A stretch of 53,221 nt of DNA from Chloroflexota bacterium (GTDB lineage: Bacteria; Chloroflexota; Dehalococcoidia; Lucifugimonadales; Lucifugimonadaceae). Under the pieces are notes generated by a model. That model was not told the origin of the DNA, did not search any database, and worked only from the letters and a program-made list of their open reading frames with translations. The DNA is taken from NCBI GenBank assembly GCA_002721675.1, contig PBLC01000013.1, positions 1 through 53,221 of the forward strand. The letters are read 5' to 3'. Shown here one piece after another: positions 6,822 to 15,672 of the stretch (its first letter is position 1; each line of letters starts with the position of its first letter). A program made the translations under genes and the position numbers.

Positions 6822-8051
6822 ATGACAAAACTATCTCAATACACATTATTAATTTCGGCAGCTTCATGTGTTTTTATTTCGCTAGGGCTTAACCATTCGC
6901 AAGGTTTGTTTCTGCTTCCAATGAGCGAAAAGTTAAATACCGGGCGAGAATTATTTAGTTTAGCTGGTGGCCTTGGAGTACTATTTTCAGGATTGTTTGC
7001 TCCAATTTTTGGAGGTTTGGCTGATAAGTATGGCCCTGGCAAATCATTATCTATTCTATGTTTTCTTCAGATAATAAGTTGGATTTGGCTTGGAAACATA
7101 GCCAATAATACAGACTTATTAGGAGCCAGGATATTATTAGGAATTGGATCTTCTGCAATACTAGGAATTGCTTTGTCGGTAACAGGAAAATCAGTATCTG
7201 CTCAAAACAAATCATTATTTCTAGGGCTTATCATGGCATCAGGGTCTCTAGGTCAATTTGTGGTTGTCCCGATTATAAATATAATCATACAAAATTATAG
7301 TTGGCAGACAGCAACATTTGTATCTGCATTTATTGTATCTTTAATTTTTTTATTCTCTTTTTTAATAGCTAAAAATTCATCTAATCAAAATAATGACCCT
7401 CTAAAAAGCCAAAATACAAAAGTTGAAGAAGAACAAAATCAATCATTGACTGGCTCTCTTAGAGAAGCTTCAAAAAATAAAAGTTATATCTTATTAACTT
7501 CTGGTTTTTTTGTCTGTGGTTTTCATGTCACTTTTGTAGGAACGCATCTACCTGCGTTTTTGAACGATAATAATCTTCAACCATGGGTAGGAGCATCTGC
7601 TTTATCTTTTATAGGGCTATTTAATATTGTCGGAACATTATCATTCGGATATTTGGGTTCTAAATTATCTAAGAAAAATCTATTATCAACTCTTTATAGC
7701 ATGAGGTCACTACTTTTTTTGATATTTATAATTTCCCCAAAAAATGAATTAACAGTTTTAATTTTTGCTTCTATTCTTGGGATTTTATGGCTTTCAACAG
7801 TGCCATTAACAAATGGAATCATTTCTGACATTTTCGGTCAAGGTTATGTCACAACTCTATTTGGAATAACAATTCTATCTCATAACATTGGATCTTTTTT
7901 GGGATCATGGATTGGCGGCAGAATATACGACCTGTACGGTTCATATGATCCCGTGTGGTGGATATGTGTTTTGCTAGGATTTGTATCTGCTGCAATCAAT
8001 TACCCAATTAATATAAAACCGGTAAATAGATTGCAACAGACAGAATCTTAA
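6822..8051 (+). CDS. MFS transporter, monocarboxylate-porter-like
   Basis: 409 residues with 12 predicted membrane segments in two halves joined by a polar central loop (residues about 185-225). The conserved loop 2-3 motif appears as GGLADKYGPGKS. The N-terminal layout (HSQGLFLLPMSEKL, then GGLGVLFSGLFAPIFGG) resembles the monocarboxylate/oxalate-formate branch. Substrate is probably an organic anion. It is translated immediately after the small membrane protein, and its stop interlocks with the convergent csp gene in TTAA at 8048-8051. Confidence 0.88.
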   Translation: MTKLSQYTLLISAASCVFISLGLNHSQGLFLLPMSEKLNTGRELFSLAGGLGVLFSGLFAPIFGGLADKYGPGKSLSILCFLQIISWIWLGNIANNTDLLGARILLGIGSSAILGIALSVTGKSVSAQNKSLFLGLIMASGSLGQFVVVPIINIIIQNYSWQTATFVSAFIVSLIFLFSFLIAKNSSNQNNDPLKSQNTKVEEEQNQSLTGSLREASKNKSYILLTSGFFVCGFHVTFVGTHLPAFLNDNNLQPWVGASALSFIGLFNIVGTLSFGYLGSKLSKKNLLSTLYSMRSLLFLIFIISPKNELTVLIFASILGILWLSTVPLTNGIISDIFGQGYVTTLFGITILSHNIGSFLGSWIGGRIYDLYGSYDPVWWICVLLGFVSAAINYPINIKPVNRLQQTES

Positions 8052-8251
8052 CTTTTTGAAAGATTTATAGCGTTAGTTTTTCCGTTATTTTCTTCTATTT
8101 CGAAGGATACTTGATCACCTTCGTCTAAACTTTCAATTCCAGCTGATTTCATTGCAGAAATATGAACAAAAACATCTTTGCTTGATTCATCATCAACAAT
8201 GAAGCCATACCCCTTGGTTGAATTAAACCATTTAATTTTTCCTGAACTCAT
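8048..8251 (-). CDS. cspA: Cold-shock domain protein
   Basis: 67 residues forming one cold-shock OB fold. RNP1 is KGYGFIV and RNP2 is DVFVHISAM, both intact. It binds single-stranded RNA or DNA and acts as an RNA chaperone. The ATG at 8251 has AAGGAGG 5 nt upstream, which decides the start against a frame that opens at 8272. The 194-base divergent region upstream (8252-8445) contains a short GGCG/CGCC hairpin (8294-8304) in what would be the csp leader, and nothing else I can name. Confidence 0.93.
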   Translation of the reverse strand: MSSGKIKWFNSTKGYGFIVDDESSKDVFVHISAMKSAGIESLDEGDQVSFEIEENNGKTNAINLSKS

Positions 8252-8445
8252 ACCATCCTCCTTTGTAACCAAAATAATTTGGGGGTGAGTAGTAGGCGAG
8301 ACGCCATTTTATTTATTTAACAGGAAGGATTATATATTGCTCCCGGAAATAAATATAGGTATTTTTAAAAACAATTTAATTAAATTCAAATAATTTGCTT
8401 TTGTATTATAATTTTTTTTATATTTAGCGCACTCAAATATTTGAA

Positions 8446-8907
8446 ATGGATTATATGTATTATTTTGCCTACGGTAGCAATCTTAATTTAAAACAAATGA
8501 AATCTAGATGCCCAGATCATAAAGTAATAATGATTTATGCATTAGATAACTTTAGGTTAATATTTAGGTCTGTAGCAGATGTAGAAAAACATCACAACTC
8601 AAAAGTTTATGGGTTAATTTTTTTGATTTCTGCTAAAGATGAGAAAAATTTAGATACATTTGAAGGCGTGCCTAATATATATAAAAAAGAATACTTTTAT
8701 GCCAAGATAGGCAATAATGATGAGAAGGTTCTGTATTACAAAATGAACAAAGAAGGCATAGGAAAGCCAACTAACAAGTACTACAATGCAATTCATGAAG
8801 GATATTTGCAAAACGATTTGGATGTATCATTGTTAGAAGAAGCGCTTAAATACTCTATAAAAAACAAAAAAGAGCCAATATTCTTTTCTAGTAGGTGGAA
8901 AGACTAA
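8446..8907 (+). CDS. Gamma-glutamylcyclotransferase-like (GGCT/AIG2 fold) protein
   Basis: 153 residues with the hallmark YFAYGSNLN at the N-terminus, which forms the substrate loop of the GGCT fold. The expected catalytic Glu is in LDTFEGVPNIY near residue 73, followed by the YKKEYF strand. The family releases 5-oxoproline from gamma-glutamyl amines or dipeptides. It stands 2 nt before an enolase-superfamily gene. A start at Met4 is possible. Confidence 0.85.
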   Translation: MDYMYYFAYGSNLNLKQMKSRCPDHKVIMIYALDNFRLIFRSVADVEKHHNSKVYGLIFLISAKDEKNLDTFEGVPNIYKKEYFYAKIGNNDEKVLYYKMNKEGIGKPTNKYYNAIHEGYLQNDLDVSLLEEALKYSIKNKKEPIFFSSRWKD

Positions 8908-8909
8908 AT

Positions 8910-10061
8910 ATGAAAATTACTGACATAAAAACATACCAAATTGAAGCAAAACTTAAGGAGCCATTCTGGTGGGGAAATGGAGGAAATGATAAAAGGTCGG
9001 CAACATTAGTAAAAATAGAAACTGATGAAGGTATACACGGCTGGGGAGAAGGATGGGGAGGCGTAGGTCTATTTAAAGAAATGTTTCAAAATACAGTGAT
9101 AGGAGAAGATCCATTTGAAAGAGAAAAAGTTTGGAAAAACATGTTTGATGAACTTAATAATCCTATTATTTACCCTGGCATAGGGGGAAGCGCTATGAGC
9201 GCGATTGATATCGCATTGTGGGATATTGTAGGTAAAAAACTTAAGGTTCCTATTTCTGTTTTGCTTGGGGGAAAAGTCAAAAATAAAGTTCATGTTTATG
9301 CAACAGGACTTTACTACACTAGAAAAGATTTTAAAGAAGAAATTAATGAAAGAGTTATAGAAGCTACAAATTATGAAAAAATGGGTTTTAATTCAATGAA
9401 AATTAAAATTGGAGCTCTACCAATTGATCAAGATTTAGAAAGAATCAAAAAAGTAAAATCATCTCTCAAAAAAGATACAAAATTATTTGTGGATGCAAAT
9501 CAAGCTTATGATTTAAGATCTGCTAAATATATATCAGACAAACTATATGAAATGGACATTTTTTTCTTCGAAGAGCCTATTATGGGCCTAGACGTTGAAG
9601 GCTATAAAGAATTAGTTAGGTATTCAAAAATCCGAATAAGTGGCGGAGAAAGTTTAAGGACTAGATATCAGTTTAAAGATTTTATAAACCAAAAGGCCTT
9701 CGATATAATTCAGCCAGATGTTGGCAATGTTGGGGGAATCACAGAATTCAAACATGTCCAATCTTTAGCTTATGCTAATGGGATTCATGTCTATCCCCAT
9801 GTATGGGGAACATCAATTATGATTGCTGCCTCATTGCATCTCGCATCCACTTTTACTAATCTTCCAATCTCTTCTTCTCCAAGCCAATTTACACAGGAGC
9901 CTATTATGGAGTTTGATCAATCTGAAAATCCCATAAGATACTCCATTGGTATTGATAATTCATTTAAATTTAAGGATGGATACCTATATGTACCTGAAAA
10001 ACCTGGCCTTGGAGTTGAAATTGATGAGAACAAAGTGAAGAAGTTTTCTATAGATGGATAA
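8910..10061 (+). CDS. Enolase-superfamily enzyme, mandelate racemase/muconate lactonizing type
   Basis: 383 residues with N-terminal capping domain and TIM barrel. K164 and K166 (MKIKIG) are the catalytic KxK pair. Metal ligands are D195 (FVDANQ), E221 (EEP) and E247 (GGE), followed by D270 (QPD), and H297 (YPH) is the second general base. This is the mandelate racemase-like layout, typical of racemases and sugar-acid dehydratases. The substrate cannot be read from sequence. The ATG at 8910 gives the usual MKITDIKTY start; a GTG at 8895 inside the previous gene is less likely. It overlaps the helicase gene by 8 nt. Confidence 0.9.
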   Translation: MKITDIKTYQIEAKLKEPFWWGNGGNDKRSATLVKIETDEGIHGWGEGWGGVGLFKEMFQNTVIGEDPFEREKVWKNMFDELNNPIIYPGIGGSAMSAIDIALWDIVGKKLKVPISVLLGGKVKNKVHVYATGLYYTRKDFKEEINERVIEATNYEKMGFNSMKIKIGALPIDQDLERIKKVKSSLKKDTKLFVDANQAYDLRSAKYISDKLYEMDIFFFEEPIMGLDVEGYKELVRYSKIRISGGESLRTRYQFKDFINQKAFDIIQPDVGNVGGITEFKHVQSLAYANGIHVYPHVWGTSIMIAASLHLASTFTNLPISSSPSQFTQEPIMEFDQSENPIRYSIGIDNSFKFKDGYLYVPEKPGLGVEIDENKVKKFSIDG

Positions 10062-11181
10062 TTTTTCAAGATTTAAGTTATCAAATGAATCTCTTAAAGC
10101 TTTAGATGGCCTTGGATTTAAATATCCAACTCCAATTCAATCAAAAGCAATCCCTATAGGATTAACTGGCCGCGATATTTTAGCAAATGCACAAACTGGA
10201 TCAGGAAAAACACTCGCCTTTACTCTACCTTTAATTGAAAAGATAAAAAATAATAACAATTCCTCTGGATTGATACTTACACCTACAAGAGAATTGGCTA
10301 AGCAAATATATTCAGTAGTAAATATTATTCTCAGTTATCACACTAATATTAAAAGTATACTTTTGATTGGAGGTGAAGGTATATATTCTCAATCAAACAA
10401 TCTTAAAAAATTACCCCAAATAATTATTGGTACACCTGGAAGAATAAATGATCATCTAGATCGAGGTTCATTAAATCTTAATAGGTGTGAATTAGTGGTT
10501 TTAGATGAAACAGATAAAATGCTCGAGATGGGATTCGAATTCCAAGTAAGAGATATCCTCAAAGCAATAAATAATAAAAGGCAAATGCTAATGTTTTCTG
10601 CAACACTTCCAAATCAAATTATTAAATTATCTTCAAAATATTCAAACAGGCCCGAAAGAATCTCTATACAAGAAAATGAAGTTTTAAATTTCAATATAAA
10701 GCAAGATGTAATTAATGTTTTCCCAAAAGATAAATTCAAAGAACTTTCTAAACAAATTGAAAAAAGAGACGGATCAATTTTAGTTTTTGTAAAAACAAAG
10801 TATGGAACTGAAAAGTTATCTAAAAGACTTAAAAGAGAAGGGATTAAATCTACTGCACTACATGGCGGATTAAGACAAAATAAAAGAAGCAGGATAATGG
10901 ATAATTTTAGAGATGAGAAGTTCAGGATAATGATTGCTACTGATATTGCTTCTAGAGGAATTGATGTGCCTCATATTGAACATGTCATCAATTATGATTT
11001 ACCTCAAGCGCCTGAAGATTTTGTTCACAGAATTGGAAGAACTGCAAGGGCTGGATCAATAGGAGAAGCCGTGAGTTTCGTAACACCTAATGATTCAAAA
11101 ATTTGGAAATCAATTGAAATTACTGTTAAAAGAATATCTAAAAATAAATCCTCTAAAAAAAAGAAAAGTAAAAATCTTTAA
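10054..11181 (+). CDS. DEAD-box-type ATP-dependent RNA helicase
   Basis: 375 residues with both RecA-like domains. Q motif is YPTPIQ (residues 24-29), motif I AQTGSGKT (46-53), Ia PTRELA, Ib TPGR, motif II DETD (151-154), III SAT, then HGG, DIASRGID and HRIGRTARAG. Motif II has Thr where the family normally has Ala. The protein is near the minimal core, with only a short Lys/Ser tail, so it lacks accessory RNA-binding domains. Expected roles are ribosome assembly or mRNA turnover. Its stop interlocks with the convergent gene in TTAA (11178-11181). Confidence 0.93.
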   Translation: MDNFSRFKLSNESLKALDGLGFKYPTPIQSKAIPIGLTGRDILANAQTGSGKTLAFTLPLIEKIKNNNNSSGLILTPTRELAKQIYSVVNIILSYHTNIKSILLIGGEGIYSQSNNLKKLPQIIIGTPGRINDHLDRGSLNLNRCELVVLDETDKMLEMGFEFQVRDILKAINNKRQMLMFSATLPNQIIKLSSKYSNRPERISIQENEVLNFNIKQDVINVFPKDKFKELSKQIEKRDGSILVFVKTKYGTEKLSKRLKREGIKSTALHGGLRQNKRSRIMDNFRDEKFRIMIATDIASRGIDVPHIEHVINYDLPQAPEDFVHRIGRTARAGSIGEAVSFVTPNDSKIWKSIEITVKRISKNKSSKKKKSKNL

Positions 11182-12425
11182 TCAAAAAAATCTTTATCTT
11201 CTTCTTTAAGATATTTTTTTGCGCCATCATTAAAAGATATACCTAACCCTGGTGAATCCCAAACATCTATATAACTATCTTTTACAATAGGGCTTGGAAG
11301 GCCATCTATAATATCGTACCACCACTTATGGCAAGGTACGCAGTATTCGAAAGCAATATAATTTTTTGGTAATGTTGCAGCCAATTGAACATGAGCCGCT
11401 AACCCAATTAACCCGTCAATAGTTCCGTGAGGGGCTATGCTTATCCCGTTCATATCAGCATATTCTGCAATCCATTTAGTTTCAGCCAAACCTCCTACAT
11501 CCAATGGGTCAGGACCTACTACGTTAACAGCCCTTTTATCTATTAAATCCTTAAAATTATGTCTTAAATATATTTGTTCGCCTGTATGGATAGGGGTAGT
11601 TGTGTTTATTGTAACGTCTCGATAAAGGTCGGCTAGCACATATGGCGTGTAGTCGCCAGTTATCATATCTTCTAACCACATTATATTTAAATCTTCAACC
11701 GCTTTTGCAATTTTTAGTGCGTCGCTCGGATTGATACCTGGGCCCAAATCAAGAGCCAAACCAACTTCATCTCCTAGGACCTCTTTCATAGCTTTAATGC
11801 ATTCAATAGTATAATTAAATCCCTTCTCAGTTATTTGTCCACCGCCCGGAATATATTGACTTAATGCCCATGGTTTTTGGTCTGATTCGTCCTCATAAAC
11901 AATGCTATTATTTTCATCCCAATGGACGTCACCATAAAAATAATCATCGAAATTTGATGCAAATTCTCCATGGACAGCAATCCCTTGCTTAATTATTGAA
12001 AAACCTTCATCTAAGTTTTTCATTTTTAGAGTATTTTCTGCAAAACTTTCTGGGCTATCTTTACCTTCAATAGGAAACCTTATTCCTCCGTTATAGACCA
12101 ATACCCTATCCCTGACTTTTCCACCAAGTAATTTATATATTGGCAAATTAGATGCCTTGCCAGCAATGTCCCATAATGCAACTTCAATAGCACTTACAGC
12201 AGAACCGTATGGCTTGAAACCACCAAGCCTTCTAATCTTTCTCATTACTCTTTCAACATTGGTAGGATCCTCACCAAGAAGTTGAGGCTTATAAAATAAT
12301 ACAAAAGGTTTCAAGTATGGTTTTGCCCATTCTGCCTGACCAAAGCCAGAAATTCCTTCATCAGTTAATATTCTGACTACAGGAGTCTTTCCAATTATTG
12401 CACATTTTAAATCAGTAATTTTCAT
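11178..12425 (-). CDS. Second enolase-superfamily enzyme (mandelate racemase-like)
   Basis: 415 residues of the same superfamily as the protein at 8910 but a distinct subgroup. K146 is followed by QG rather than a second Lys (IIKQGIAV). D226 (LDLGPG), E252 (WLED) and E283 (TGEQ) are the metal ligands, and H333 (APH) the general base. A polar insertion of about 45 residues (155-200) follows the Lys strand and may cover the active site. A sugar-acid dehydratase or cycloisomerase role fits the family. It begins 4 nt after the M28 peptidase stop, so the two form an operon. Confidence 0.88.
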   Translation of the reverse strand: MKITDLKCAIIGKTPVVRILTDEGISGFGQAEWAKPYLKPFVLFYKPQLLGEDPTNVERVMRKIRRLGGFKPYGSAVSAIEVALWDIAGKASNLPIYKLLGGKVRDRVLVYNGGIRFPIEGKDSPESFAENTLKMKNLDEGFSIIKQGIAVHGEFASNFDDYFYGDVHWDENNSIVYEDESDQKPWALSQYIPGGGQITEKGFNYTIECIKAMKEVLGDEVGLALDLGPGINPSDALKIAKAVEDLNIMWLEDMITGDYTPYVLADLYRDVTINTTTPIHTGEQIYLRHNFKDLIDKRAVNVVGPDPLDVGGLAETKWIAEYADMNGISIAPHGTIDGLIGLAAHVQLAATLPKNYIAFEYCVPCHKWWYDIIDGLPSPIVKDSYIDVWDSPGLGISFNDGAKKYLKEEDKDFFD

Positions 12426-12429
12426 TTAC

Positions 12430-13824
12430 TCATCCTGTTCTTATTTCAAAATTTTTTTCTTCATCAAGCCTTGTCCTTACTATCTCCTTAGTTAATGGAT
12501 TTTTTGGCCACTGTTCAATTGGTATTAAGGATAATCTAATAAGTAATCTTGAAAAAGTAGAAATATAATACTTAAGATCTTTTACATTTAATTTGTCAAA
12601 AGTATCTGGAGGCTCATGATGATATTCACAAGAAGGATATCTACCAAAAAATCTCCACCTCCAAGGATGAGAAGCATCAATTCCAGCTTCTAAAAAGGGG
12701 AAGTGATCTGAATGTCCATCTATTTGAGACATTACATGTACTTTCAGATCTTCATTTAAAGTATCAAGTTGTCCTTGTAAAAAATTTCTTAAATGCGAAA
12801 AACCCAAGACAATTCCTTTTAAATTCCCTGTAGACAATTCATCACAATTAAGCACATATTTTGGCTTATTTTTAGAATCATAATTATTATTAACGTGAAA
12901 AAATGACCCTTGTAGCCTTTGCTCTTCTGCACTTAATGTAATAAATCTTAAACCGATAATTGGTTTAAGTTTGAATTCATCTATAGCTTTCTTTACTGTC
13001 CTTGCAGTTTCAATTACAGCAATCGCTCCTGAGGTATTATCATTCCCCCCTGGCGTATCAAATACAGTATCATGGTGTCCACACATAACAATATATTCAC
13101 CTTTTATTTCCCCAGGTATTTCAGCAACAACATTTGATGTTTCTGCGTTATAAAATTCTGTTGTTACTTTTAATTTTGCTTTATGATTTTTTTGAGCATA
13201 TCTCTTCAATAACAATAGGTGCTCGCTAGATGTATTAACTATTGGTAATGGCGGATATACTGATTCGGGATCTCTAGTATCCCATACTGAAGAATATTCC
13301 ATCCTTCTACCTGATTTAGGATCTCCTACAATTATTGCAGAAGCGCCCATATTTGAAATAAAAGCAACTCTATTGCTTATTGGCTCTTGTTCTGTAAATG
13401 GTTCGTGATTTCTATAAATTAATGCAATCTTATCTTTGATATTTTCTGATTTTTCACTAACTTCACGATAAGTCCCATGACCTAAATCAATCATATCTGA
13501 ATCTAAATCAACAGATGGACATCTGTGATAAGGCTTAACATCAAGTTGCTTTCCTTCAACCTCTAGGGTGCTATTAATAAACTTATAAGTTTCAATATCA
13601 AAATTTTCATGATAAGTCTGAAGTCCCTCGTTTTTCCAAAATTCATGTATATATTTTGCTGCGTTTCTCTCATTTTGAGATGTTGCCCACCTTGATCCAA
13701 TATCTATACCCAACTTTTCATTGAGGTTTACAATTTCAGAATTTATCCAAGAATTACCCACAATCCACTTATCAATATCTTTAAAATTATATATATTCAT
13801 ATTTAAATTCTTATTTAATTCCAT
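12430..13824 (-). CDS. M28-family zinc metallopeptidase with PA-like insert
   Basis: 464 residues. The C-terminal peptidase domain has co-catalytic zinc ligands in order: His and Asp (CGHHDTV), the bridging Asp (GGNDNTSGA), Glu-Glu (SAEEQ), Asp (NCDELS) and a late His (EYHHEPPDTFD). A region near residues 100-210 resembles the protease-associated insert of M28 aminopeptidases. No signal peptide is seen, so it is probably cytosolic. TATATT lies 6 nt before the ATG, with no Shine-Dalgarno. It leads the operon with the downstream enolase-superfamily gene; joint action on an N-acyl or peptide conjugate is possible but unproven. Confidence 0.85.
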   Translation of the reverse strand: MELNKNLNMNIYNFKDIDKWIVGNSWINSEIVNLNEKLGIDIGSRWATSQNERNAAKYIHEFWKNEGLQTYHENFDIETYKFINSTLEVEGKQLDVKPYHRCPSVDLDSDMIDLGHGTYREVSEKSENIKDKIALIYRNHEPFTEQEPISNRVAFISNMGASAIIVGDPKSGRRMEYSSVWDTRDPESVYPPLPIVNTSSEHLLLLKRYAQKNHKAKLKVTTEFYNAETSNVVAEIPGEIKGEYIVMCGHHDTVFDTPGGNDNTSGAIAVIETARTVKKAIDEFKLKPIIGLRFITLSAEEQRLQGSFFHVNNNYDSKNKPKYVLNCDELSTGNLKGIVLGFSHLRNFLQGQLDTLNEDLKVHVMSQIDGHSDHFPFLEAGIDASHPWRWRFFGRYPSCEYHHEPPDTFDKLNVKDLKYYISTFSRLLIRLSLIPIEQWPKNPLTKEIVRTRLDEEKNFEIRTG

Positions 13825-13862
13825 TAATAGGTCAATATAACTTCCACTAAATTAAGTTTTTT

Positions 13863-13868
13863 TATAAT
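13863..13868 (+). promoter_or_regulatory. -10 box, leaderless type, for the 13877 gene
   Basis: A perfect TATAAT followed by 8 nt and then the ATG at 13877. No Shine-Dalgarno is present and no clear -35. The predicted transcription start falls on or next to the ATG. Confidence 0.5.
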
Positions 13869-13876
13869 CTGATTTT

Positions 13877-14227
13877 ATGATGATGACATCCGACAGAGAA
13901 AAAATAGAAATAATCATTAGGGATATATCTCAGTTAGAAGTAAATGATGAATATTCAAGAGATAGGAATATTTCGAATATTGAAAAACTTATCCAATTAA
14001 AAAAAGATCTTCAAGAAATAAAACCAGATTCTAGGCTTGCATCAACCCCTTCAATTCAAGAATTAAGTTCTAAAATGAAAAAACTTTTAGTCCAAAAAAA
14101 ATTTCATGATATGGAATGGCAAGATCCCAACAAATTGCTCATGGCAATAACTCCTGGATTTGTATTGATTTGTCTAGTTGCTCCTCCTGCTGTGCTGGCT
14201 CTATTAACCCTTAGTTATATCTTATAA
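13877..14227 (+). CDS. Small protein with C-terminal membrane anchor
   Basis: 116 residues. The first 90 are charged and helical (REKIEIIIRDISQLEV, then EKLIQLKKDLQEI), consistent with a coiled coil. The C-terminus is a hydrophobic helix (LLMAITPGFVLICLVAPPAVLALLTL), so it is probably tail-anchored. Its TAA is followed directly by the ATG of the SMP-30 gene. No family is recognised. Confidence 0.65.
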   Translation: MMMTSDREKIEIIIRDISQLEVNDEYSRDRNISNIEKLIQLKKDLQEIKPDSRLASTPSIQELSSKMKKLLVQKKFHDMEWQDPNKLLMAITPGFVLICLVAPPAVLALLTLSYIL

Positions 14228-15091
14228 ATGCAACTTGAAACTTTCGCAGACAATTTAATATTTCCAGAGGGCTCAAGATGGAAAGATAATAAGTTAATTT
14301 GTTCAGATATTTTTTCTAACGAGGTTATTAGTTTCACAGAAGCAGGAAATAAAGAAACAGTTGTAAAAATAGACGGGCTTCCAGTTGGATTAGGATGGAA
14401 TAAAAATGATGACCTTCTAATAAACTCACTACAGGATAAAAAAGTTTTAGTATATGATGGCAAATCAACTAAAGAGTATGCAGACATTGGGGTTCATGAA
14501 AATAATTTTATAAATGATATGACTACTGATTCTTCTGGAAGGGCTTACGTAGGTACAGTTGCATTAGAATCATTCAATGAAAATATTCCCATTGCCCCAG
14601 ATAATATGCCTACTTTTAGTTCAATAATGCTTGTTGATGTAGATGGATCTGTCAGAAGAGTTGCAGATAGGATGACATTTACAAATGGAATGGCTATAAG
14701 TCCTGATGGTAAAAAATTGGTTGTTGCAGAGACATTTGCATATCGATTATCAATATTCGACATAAAATCTAATGGAGATTTAGATAATAGAAGAATATTT
14801 GCTGACTTAGGCGCCCCTACTGATGGAATTACTATGGATGTCGAAGGGAGGGTTTGGGTAGCAATACCTTATTATAAATTTGGTGGCCCTGGAGGCTGGG
14901 TAAGGGTTGCAGAGGGAGGAGAAATATCAGGGAAAATTGATTCTAATACGCATGGAGCATTTGACTGTGTCCTTGGAGGAAAAAATATGGATAACTTGTA
15001 TCTTCTTGAGGGGTCAATACTAGGGAAAGAGAGAGCCAAAGGGGATGGAAGAATTAGAGTCTGCAATGTTGACAGCCCTGGGTTTAATTAG
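14228..15091 (+). CDS. SMP-30/gluconolactonase-family protein
   Basis: 287 residues of a six-bladed beta-propeller. The metal-binding Glu is in FPEGSRW (residues 12-18), with the NDMTTDSSGRAYVGT and NGMAISPDGKKLVVAE blades and the catalytic Asp region TDGITMDVEGRVWVA. The family hydrolyses sugar lactones and other lactones using Ca2+ or Zn2+. Two enolase-superfamily enzymes within 6 kb make a lactone/sugar-acid pathway plausible. It abuts the preceding membrane-anchored gene without spacing. Confidence 0.88.
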   Translation: MQLETFADNLIFPEGSRWKDNKLICSDIFSNEVISFTEAGNKETVVKIDGLPVGLGWNKNDDLLINSLQDKKVLVYDGKSTKEYADIGVHENNFINDMTTDSSGRAYVGTVALESFNENIPIAPDNMPTFSSIMLVDVDGSVRRVADRMTFTNGMAISPDGKKLVVAETFAYRLSIFDIKSNGDLDNRRIFADLGAPTDGITMDVEGRVWVAIPYYKFGGPGGWVRVAEGGEISGKIDSNTHGAFDCVLGGKNMDNLYLLEGSILGKERAKGDGRIRVCNVDSPGFN

Positions 15092-15093
15092 AA

Positions 15094-15672
15094 TTAATTA
15101 AGTAAAAACCAAATTACAAACAATATAGTAATAATTAGTATAGATCTGTTAGTCCAAATATTATTATCAAAAGCTTTACCTAATATCGACCCTGCAATCC
15201 CCCAAGAGGAGTGAAATATTACTTGTCCTATTGTAAAAATTACCCGAATTATTAGTGATCTTTGGATTTGAGATAAATTAATATCTGAAATTTGTGATTG
15301 AGCAAGAATTATCATGCTCCAAGTCTTAGGACTTAAAGGGTGGACTAATAACCCATTTTTAAAAGTAAATTTTGATAAATCGGTCTTATAGTTTTTATTT
15401 CTTAAAGATGAAATAGAAAGGTAAATAATAAATGCAGACGATATGTATTTTAATGATTCAAATATAATTTTATTCTCAACAACAAAAACACCTAAACCAA
15501 TTGCAATTGCAAAGTTAACAAAAGTTTTTCCTGTCACTAATCCCAATAAAAAATGTATAGACTTTCTAAATCCTAAAGAAGAGCCGCCTGCCATCATCAA
15601 AAGGTTGCCTGGGCCTGGGCTTCCAGTCATAAACATAGCAAAAAATATTAAGCTAAGAACTGTACTAATCAT
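15094..15672 (-). CDS. LysE/RhtB-family amino-acid exporter
   Basis: 192 residues with about six hydrophobic segments. The N-terminal signature TGSPGPGNLLMMAGGSSLGFRKS is diagnostic of the LysE/RhtB superfamily, and PLSPKTW is the conserved central motif. It exports an amino acid or related small amine. Its start overlaps the stop of the DUF1295 gene by 8 nt, so they are translationally coupled. It ends 2 nt from the convergent SMP-30 gene. Confidence 0.88.
   Translation of the reverse strand: MISTVLSLIFFAMFMTGSPGPGNLLMMAGGSSLGFRKSIHFLLGLVTGKTFVNFAIAIGLGVFVVENKIIFESLKYISSAFIIYLSISSLRNKNYKTDLSKFTFKNGLLVHPLSPKTWSMIILAQSQISDINLSQIQRSLIIRVIFTIGQVIFHSSWGIAGSILGKAFDNNIWTNRSILIITILFVIWFLLN

Noticed and set aside
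13841-13870. AACTT/AAGTT inverted repeat followed by T7, like a plus-strand terminator
   Set aside because: No plus-strand gene ends upstream, the stem is only 5 AT-rich pairs, and the region is better read as the promoter of the 13877 gene.
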